From Notamacropus eugenii (lineage: Eukaryota; Chordata; Mammalia; Diprotodontia; Macropodidae), in assembly GCF_028372415.1 (NCBI RefSeq), contig NC_092874.1:61937865-62001864 (forward strand): DNA of 64,000 nucleotides. Direction: 5' to 3'. Shown here piece by piece: positions 57,222-64,000 of this stretch. Below the pieces are notes generated by a model. It did not search any database and was not told the DNA's origin. It saw nothing but the letters and a program-made list of their open reading frames with translations. The position numbers and the translations under genes are program-made. How positions within the stretch are numbered: the first letter of the stretch is position 1; each line of letters starts with the position of its first letter.

Positions 57222-57455
57222 TCTCTGTGTGGCATAGTGGATACTGGACTTCTGGACTGCTAGTCAAGAGGACCAGAGTTTGGATCCTATCTCAGATATT
57301 CCCTTCTTGTGTGGCCTTGGAACCTTATCTGATTTCCTTACCTGAAAACTGCAGAAAATAACAGCAACTATTTTAGGGGGTGGTTGTGAGGATCAAATGA
57401 GATACTCTATATCAAATGTCTTAAAAACCTTAAAGCTCTCTGTAAATGCTAGCTT
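57222..57455 (+). repeat. MIR SINE
   Basis: GTGGCATAGTGGATACTGGA, GTGTGGCCTTGGAACCTTAT and TTGTGAGGATCAAATGAGAT. Confidence 0.75.
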
Positions 57456-57589
57456 ACCAATACGCCAAGCTAATACGTGCATTGATAAACTAGCATTAGG
57501 GTTCATCAATTTATCAGGTGCACTTGGTTGAATCATATTACTTTGGAAAGACTTTTTAGATTATGTGAATGTTAAAAGGATGTTCAATT

Positions 57590-57785
57590 TTACCAAGGGT
57601 GGCACTCCTCCCACCAAAGCAGATTGCAGCCCCTTTATGACTTAGTAAAGAAGTTACAGGGAACAGTTGAGACAGTTATTTGTCTAGGGCCTTACAGCCA
57701 AGGAGTATCAAGACAGAAGATCTGAACCCAACTCTTAACTTCAAGTCCAGCATTATGTCCCCCATGCTGTGCCACCATCCCAGCT
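57590..57785 (-). repeat. MIR-like SINE (minus)
   Basis: ATTTGTCTAGGGCCTTACAG, CTGAACCCAACTCTTAACTT and CCCATGCTGTGCCACC. 57786-58429 shows no identifiable feature. Confidence 0.6.
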
Positions 57786-58429
57786 GAACGAACAACGAAA
57801 AATCCAGAAAATGCCCTTAGTATTTTGTTCTAATAAGCACACAGAAAAGGAGCTACTTGAGAGATCGGAATCATTTTCAAATCTCTGCATCCATCATTGG
57901 ACTTACTGTAATCTAACTACCAGGTTTTTCTAAGGGCCAAACAAATATACAAACAACCCATAACAAACAAAAACAGAAGCTTGTTTTTTTTCCTTTCACA
58001 GTGTTAGAGAATGCTTTGCTGAACCCTTTCTATCCGAAGCAGGAAAATCAAGATGATTATTACCATAAAAATCTCAAGAACGATGAGACAGTCTCAGGAA
58101 CGGAATTCTGAAGACACAAATGGACACAATTTCAGGGAGGATGGGGAAATAATGGGACGTGTCTGAGGAGTCCCATATAGATACCCAGAGCTCCAAGAAG
58201 CTGTAGCATATGGAGCAGCCACACCCTGGTAATACCATCTTGGCAGACAGGCTAAACCAGGTGGAGGGCAACCAACAGAACTCAAACCTGTAACAAGGCA
58301 TTTCATAATGTATTTCGTATTATTCTGGTGGAGATGGAAAAAATATGCTGATACAATTACATTCATTTGGAAATGGATGATTAACTTAACGCAGAGTTAT
58401 TTTTAATTGTTCCACGTCACCTTGGCAAT

Positions 58430-59680
58430 AGATCTTAATTAGAATGCTCCAAAGATCTGTGATTAGTCTTGTGCTGTATAACATTTTAATCAATGGCTTA
58501 GACAATGGTATAATCAATTGATAAACATTTATTAAGCCCCTACTATGTGCCATATACTGCTAAACACTGGGAATACAAAGAAAGGTAAAAAAAAGTCCCT
58601 GCTGTCAAGGAACTCAGTCTAATGGAAGAGACAGCATGCCAACAACTCTGTACAAATAGGCTATCTACAGGACAAATGGAATAAAATCATTTAAGGGAAA
58701 GCATTCACATTAAAAGGAATCAAGTAGTGCTTTTTGTAGTAAGTGGGATTTTGGCCAGGAGAAGGTGGGGAAGTCATGAGGCAGAGATGAGGATGGAGAG
58801 AATTCCAGGCATGGGAGACAGCTAGGGAAGTGTCTGGAATCTGGAGATGAATTGTTTTGTGCAAGAAATAGCAAGGCCAGTGTCACTAGGAGGGATAGCT
58901 AACATACTAGATGACAGAATCATGATCTAAAAAGATCTTGTCAGGCTAGAACACCAAGTAGAATATTCCAAGATAAAATTCCACAAGGATCAATGCAGTC
59001 TTAAAAGAAATTCAAAAACTCAACTTCACAAGAATGTGATTAGCAGAGACTCACAGTCATTTGTTTTAAACTAAAAAAAAAAAAAAGATCTGGGGATTTT
59101 AGTGAACTGAAACCTTAATGTGAATCATCAATATGATGTGCAAGCAAAAAAGCTAAAGAGATCTTGGGTTAAATATTCTAGGAATGAGGAGGTGATGGTC
59201 CCCCTGTACTCTGCCTTCCTCTGACCACATCTTGAATATCATGCTCAGTCACGGGTGACACGGTTTGAGAACAAGTATCCAAAGGAAGGCAATCAGATGG
59301 TGGATGGTCTGGAGTCTATGTCATATGATGACAGATTGATGGAACTGAGGAAGTTTAGTCCAAAGGAAAAGACTCAAGGGATATAATGATAGTTGTCTTC
59401 AAGTATTTGAAAAGTTCTCATGAGGAAGGATTAGACTTGATCTGTGTGGCCCCAGAAAACAGATCCAGGAACAATGAATGGGTGTGAGTTGCAAAGATGC
59501 CATCTAGCCTTGATGGCATGGAACACCTCCTGACAATTAGAACTTTACAAAAATGGAATGTGTCATCTGGAGAGGGGTGAATTTCATCTGAGTGCTTCAG
59601 GCAGAGGCTGATTCCCCTTGGTTTTGAATTGGACTAGATAGGTTTTGATCTATATCTAAATCTGTGATTCTGTATCAGAA
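58430..59680 (+). mobile_element. CR1/L3, longest copy, split by an L2
   Basis: 58430-58509 (TCTTGTGCTGTATAACATTT) and 58916-59680 (AGCTAACATACTAGATGACA, CTTCAAGTATTTGAAAAGTT, GGAACACCTCCTGACAATTA, ending AATCTGTGATTCTGT) are parts of one L3 reaching its 3' end. Non-coding now. Confidence 0.85.
58510..58915 (-). mobile_element. L2 (minus) nested in CR1/L3
   Basis: AAACATTTATTAAGCCCCTA, GTCAAGGAACTCAGTCTAAT and ATTCCAGGCATGGGAGACAG are reversed L2. The L3 resumes exactly after it. Confidence 0.85.
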
Positions 59681-59792
59681 ACAGAATTTTCAAGCTAGAA
59701 GAGAAATTAGAGACCATCTATTATGACCTCCTTATTTTCCCCTCACCTCCTATAAATCTTGTCATTTTACTTTTAGAGCATGATGTATACTC

Positions 59793-59935
59793 TAAGGTAC
59801 CACCTCACACCTATCAGATTGGCTAATATGACAGAAAAAGAAAATTAAAAATGTTAGAGGGAATGTGGGAGAAATTGGGACACATTCATTGTTAGGGGAA
59901 TTGTGAACTGATGCAACCATTCCTGAATTTGTCTT
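59793..59935 (+). mobile_element. L1 fragment
   Basis: GTACCACCTCACACCTATCA and TTGGCTAATATGACAGAAAA then GAACTGATGCAACCATTC, the same block as 23780-23900. Confidence 0.85.
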
Positions 59936-60097
59936 CCATATAGTGTTCAAAGTGATTTTCCTAAAGTTTGTCTTTAGCTCTTTGTATGCTTGGAACAACC
60001 ACTTTTAAATTGTTTTTGGTTCCTATGACTCTTACAACTTTTAAAAATCAAGTTCATGTTCTGATTCTGTTCAGAGGACCATAATATGTTTTGAAGG

Positions 60098-60374
60098 GGA
60101 GAGTGAGTCTCCCTGTCACCCAGGATGCAAGTGGAGCAGCCACTCATGGGCCTTGCCCCACTGCTGATTATCTCAGAAACTTTTACCAATTCTATATCCA
60201 AGTTGGGATGGTTTCCCCCTCCTCAGGGAGCCTAATGCTCCACTTTCTCTCAGGAGTTGTGGATATCTGACCAGCTTAGTATAATGCACCTCAGAACTCC
60301 TGAGCTCAAGAGATTCACCTGCCTCGTTGTTCTCAGAATCAGGAATTACAAACATGTGCTGCCTTACGCACTCC
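60098..60374 (-). pseudogene. 7SL (signal recognition particle) RNA pseudogene
   Basis: The reverse complement follows 7SL RNA along its length: a 5' Alu-domain part (AGGCAGGTGAATCTCTTGAG then CTCAGGAGTTCTG), the S-domain word CTGAGGAGGGGGAAACC, then ATCAGCAGTGGGGCAAGG and a 3' Alu-domain end (CATCCTGGGTGACAGGGAGA). Functional 7SL is about 300 nt and scaffolds the SRP that targets secretory ribosomes to the ER. This copy is about 277 nt, has lost roughly 20 nt in the middle, and has many substitutions, so it is a retropseudogene. The presence of the S domain excludes a primate-style Alu. A short A run follows the 3' end at 60090-60093 (reverse), consistent with retroposition. Confidence 0.85.
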
Positions 60375-60474
60375 TAAGAATTTCTTATAGGTAGTGATAT
60401 TGGTGATTTCTATGGTGGAATTTTTTGTTTTGTTTTTAAGTTATAAACCAGGGGCAAAACTAGACATTTTTGCT

Positions 60475-60995
60475 CATCATTTTAAGTCTGGCCATGCCCC
60501 TCCTTTACTCAATAAACTCCAATACTAAATTTAAGATCTTCTGTTAAATTTTTAAAGCCCTTGACAACCTAATCTCAATCTATCATTCCAAACTCATATA
60601 AATTATTCCCTTTCATGAACTCTATAGTCCAGCCAAATTGGCTTTCCTGATATTCTTCACCCATAAAACTCTATCCCTCATCTCTTCACCTTTGCATTGG
60701 CTGGCCCCCGTGCCTGGAAGGCACTCCCACTTCACCTTCAGCTTTTGGAAGTTTTTATTTTCTATATCTCTACTTAAGAGATACCTTTTACGTGCATCTT
60801 TTCTTGCTCTCCCAAATGCTAGTTCCTCTCCATCTCATTTGGCCTTTAAATTGTTTTATGTATATTTCCAAAAATAGTATCCATGCCAATAGAACGTAAG
60901 CTCTTCAAGGCTAGGAAATGTTTTACTCTTCTCTTTCTATTGCCCAGTGACTTGCACAAAATACTTAATGTTTGTTGGGTTGACTGATGGTAGAT
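60475..60995 (+). mobile_element. L2 3' end (long)
   Basis: TTGGCTTTCCTGATATTCTT, CACCTTTGCATTGGCTGGCC, CGTGCCTGGAAGGCACTCCC, GTAAGCTCTTCAAGGCTAGG and TACTTAATGTTTGTTGGGTT give the whole L2 3' order. Confidence 0.9.
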
Positions 60996-61430
60996 AGATC
61001 AAAAAAACTAAGCATCAGAGAAAGTGACTTATCCAAGGTCACATGACTAATTAGTAGTTGAGCCGTAACTAAGGCGCACTCTAGGACTGGAACGTATTCT
61101 ACAGCACTTCACAAGATCTGTAACTAGAACAAGTGTCATCACTAATTATTCTTATTCATGTTAACAAGGTCCAAGTAGTCATCATACGCTGACATTCAAC
61201 ATTTCAGTTTTTCTAATAAGACTCTTGAGACTCCTATGGAGGCATGCTCAAGTTAATTAGTGCAAACGTCTGTATTCCTCTCATATTACAAAACAGTAAA
61301 AGTGGTATGGTATAGTAGAGATACGGGTTCAAGTCCAAACTCTGACGTATACTGGCTGTGAGAACCCTAAGCAACTCACTTAATCTCTCAGTGCTCTAGG
61401 GAACTCTATAAAATTCTAAATTTCAGAGAA
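60996..61430. repeat. MIR fragments on both strands
   Basis: 60996-61110 is reversed MIR (AAGTGACTTATCCAAGGTCA). 61295-61430 is forward MIR (TATGGTATAGTAGAGATACG, CACTTAATCTCTCAGTGCTC). Confidence 0.65.
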
Positions 61431-61520
61431 GATGCTAACCTGCATTTCTAGAGGGAGTTTCCTCACTTGGGAGGCCTAGTGAAATCATAAATCTGGTCCT
61501 TATCTCCAGTTACAAAACAG

Positions 61521-61756
61521 TTATTCAGTCATTTTGGTGTATCTGACTCTTCATGACCCCATTTGGGGTATTCTGGGCAAAGATACTGGAGTGGTTTGCC
61601 ACTTCCTTCTCATTTTACAGATGAGGAAACTAGGCAAACAGGGTGACATGATTTGCCTAGAGTCAAGCAGCTAGTAAGTGATCTGAGGCCAGATTTAAAC
61701 TTATGAGTTTGTTTTCAAACCTAGCACTCTATCCACTGTGCCACCTAGCTGCCCTT
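61521..61756 (-). mobile_element. Full-length CORE-SINE (MAR1-like, minus) with target duplication
   Basis: TTATTCAGTCATTTTGGTGT to CTGTGCCACCTAGCTGCCC is the reversed full element. Direct repeats CAAAACAG lie at 61513-61520 and 61757-61764. Confidence 0.93.
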
Positions 61757-61764
61757 CAAAACAG

Positions 61765-62189
61765 AGGGCATATATTACAGAATATATCCGGTTGGCAAAA
61801 AATGGTCCCAGTTTTACACTACAATTTTAAAATTAGGAAAAATAGAACACTTCTCCCTCCCAAAAAAATCCAAAGACCCCAACAGCAAATTTAGACATAG
61901 TACAAAAGTATCAAAATTATGCTGACAGTTGTATACAATATGGGATTGAAACAAGGTAATATGCCTTGAGGGGACCATAGGATAGAGTAATGATCACTAA
62001 AAATGTTCAACTATATAATTAAGGAAACTTTTAGGGAATAAGCACAGATTATCTATGCTGACTATTTTAACAATTTCAAATACAATTGAATGTTGCAAAC
62101 ATCACCACCAGCTGATATGGGTAATTCCAAAAGGCATAAAAATGGTTCAGTAGAAATTAGTCCCCAAATGTAACTGGATAATTGATCAC
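61765..62189. other. No recognised feature
   Basis: AT-rich; no gene or named repeat. Confidence 0.35.
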
Positions 62190-62375
62190 AGGATTTAGAG
62201 CTGAAAGAGACATTCACAATCATCCAAATCTACTATCTCATTTTATAGACAGGAAGCTGAGGCCCAGTGAGATTAAGTGACTTGCTCACAGTCGTAGAGG
62301 TAATAAGCAGTATATTCACGATTCACACCCTATCCCCTGATTCTAATACTCTGAGTTCCTTTCACTATGCCATGC
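62190..62375 (-). repeat. MIR SINE (minus)
   Basis: TTTAGAGCTGAAAGAGACAT, AGGAAGCTGAGGCCCAGTGA and AAGTGACTTGCTCACAGTCG. 62376-63134 shows no identifiable feature. Confidence 0.8.
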
Positions 62376-63134
62376 AGAAAATGCCCATGGTAAGATGAAC
62401 TAAAAGAGACTAATAATCATAGATCAAAAACTTATAATCAACACACCAGATATTTTGGCTATTTGACCAAATAAACAAAATTAATAAAGCAGGGAACCTG
62501 CTAATATCGCCACCTCACTTAGCAGAAACTTTACAAAGATCTAGAAACAGCCATGTAGTCCTAAAGCCAATGTGAAAAATAATCACTAACATGACAATCA
62601 CCTTGTCGATGAATGGTTTTACAAATAAGTAGAAGAACATTTTAAAGAGTTAGGGGTGTTCCATGTTTCAGTGGCACTTCCAAAGGTTTTATTACTGAAC
62701 ACATTTCATAGGGGAAAAAAGGCACCTTGTCTCAATAATATATTTGTTGTCATCTGCTTGGCCAATAGATCTTTACTTGTTATTATGAGTTTAACTCTAG
62801 ACTCCTCTGTGTTATAAAAGAATGATATAAATAACAATAGGTAGGAAAAATGAAACAGTTAAAAAAATGTCCTTTGTACAGTCTCTGACCTGTAGTTGGA
62901 CAGCCAGTTCATTGAGTCAGTCTTTCTGTATATAATTGTTAGACAGAGATGACAAATAGACAATGAGCTGGGTCCAAAATAAGGAATAAGGAAGCACACT
63001 GAATAATGTTTGGGAAAGTGTATGGTATTTTCCACAGTACTAAGCTGTTCCCTGAAATAAAAACTCAACTTTTAAAATTTAAAACAAATATTCCTTTATT
63101 GATATTAGATAGCTGTGAATCAAAGAACACAATA

Positions 63135-63625
63135 ACTGAGTCAGTTACTTGGCATAGCAGATAAAGTACTGGATGTGGAGTCAGGAAGACCTGAGTTCAA
63201 ATCCATCTCAAACACTTACTGTACGGCCCTAGGCAATTCACTTAATCTCTCTGAGTCTCTATTTCCTCATCTACAAAGTGAAGATATAATAATAACACAC
63301 AACACCCAGAGCTGTTGTGAGGATCAAATAGGACTGCTAGGGGGTGGGCTTGGAATCAGGAAGATCCATCTTCATGAGTTCAAATCTGATCTCAGACACT
63401 TACTAGCTGTTGGACCCTGGGCAAGTCATTTTACCCTGTTTGCCTCAGTTCCCTCATCGGTAAAATGAGCTGGAAAAGGAAATAGCAAACCACTCTAGTA
63501 TCTTTGCCAAGAAAACCCCCAATAGGGTCATTAAGAGTCAGATACAAGTGAACAACCACAATGACAAATGAGCATGTAAAATGCTTTGCAACCTTAAAAC
63601 ATTTTATAAATGTTAGCTATTGTAA
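63135..63625 (+). repeat. CORE-SINE split by a second SINE
   Basis: The outer element spans 63135-63330 (GGAAGACCTGAGTTCAAATC, GTTGTGAGGATCAAATA) and resumes at 63571-63625 (AATGCTTTGCAACCTTAAAA). The inner MAR1-like SINE is 63331-63570 (GAGTTCAAATCTGATCTCAG to GATACAAGTGAACAACCACA). Confidence 0.85.
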
Positions 63626-63764
63626 AAGATTTCTGAAGAATCAAAATTACAAGGGTAAAGGGCAATACTGTTTTTAGTCCATAAACAATAATAATAGCAG
63701 TCATTTATAGAGAGCTTTAACATTTGCAAAGCACTTTCCAAAGATGCTGCCCAGTCAGTGAATA

Positions 63765-64000
63765 TCATTAAAATGTCATCTCTTCATACCAAGGCTAAAA
63801 GTGATCTCTTCTTTTTTAAATTCCTCTTGATGCTTTGCTTGGACTCAGCACTTACTACACTCTTATTTACCCTGTCTTGTTACTTGTATACATGTATTTT
63901 CTCTGCCAGCAGAATGGATGCTACTTCAATCTGTGTAGTATCTACAATGGCATCCCCAGCTCCAAATACAGCTGTAGATGCTTTTAAAATACTTGTTAGA
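63765..64000 (+). mobile_element. L2 3' region
   Basis: GTGATCTCTTCTTTTTTAAA, CCCTGTCTTGTTACTTGTAT and AGCTCCAAATACAGCTGTAG fit a diverged L2 that runs to the window edge. A short reversed SINE piece precedes it at 63685-63760. Confidence 0.6.

Noticed and set aside
60098..60374. Alu element
   Set aside because: The GAACTCCTGAG...GCCTC words recall Alu, but the S-domain of 7SL is present between the two ends and the genome is marsupial, so a 7SL pseudogene is the better call.
1..64000. CRISPR arrays, operons, tRNA or rRNA genes
   Set aside because: No regularly spaced repeat-spacer pattern and no intact tRNA or rRNA sequence. The tRNA-like boxes belong to SINE heads. The window is vertebrate nuclear DNA.

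Overview
The window is nuclear DNA from a marsupial, most likely an Australian one. Dense CORE-SINEs of marsupial type occur throughout (for example 15612-15908, 31212-31526, 55296-55608, 61521-61756), together with old L1, L2, L3/CR1 and MIR copies, DNA-transposon remnants and long simple repeats. There is no bacterial-style gene organisation. Only one protein-coding gene can be named. SINE and LINE family names are from memory of consensus sequences and were not computed.

The gene is NEBL, on the minus strand, in its short LIM-containing form (LIM-nebulette, also called LASP2). Exon 1 (11507-11575) holds the ATG and the first 23 codons. Exon 2 (9109-9203) supplies most of the rest of the LIM zinc finger. 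Both have canonical splice sites. The last zinc ligand and everything downstream lie beyond the left edge, so positions 1-9108 are intron 2 and 9204-11506 are intron 1. The start codon sits in a CpG island of about 2.2 kb (roughly 10590-12760), which should contain the promoter. The island is crowded with AC/TG, TCC and CTG tracts.

The remaining 51 kb (12.8-64 kb) lies upstream of this promoter. I find no coding gene there that I can name. It is layered transposon debris: L1 3' ends on the plus strand (23.7-24.6 and 30.8-33.0 kb) and the minus strand (37.0-41.8 and 49.5-50.5 kb), CR1/L3 copies (14, 18-20, 21.4, 34.8, 43.3, 52.8 and 58.4 kb), L2 copies, and many SINEs, some still showing target-site duplications and nested in older elements.

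The most distinctive non-genic features are: a decayed Tc1/mariner-type transposon inside a long inverted repeat (45659-46540); a nearly full-length 7SL (SRP) RNA pseudogene (60098-60374, minus); two almost fully palindromic DNA-transposon MITEs (3995-4206 and 26094-26296, the latter with an 8-bp target duplication); an AT-rich degenerate tandem repeat that splits an L2 (44716-45204); and two short exon-like ORFs of unknown origin (25461-25718 and 47538-47689). I did not find a convincing undescribed biological system.
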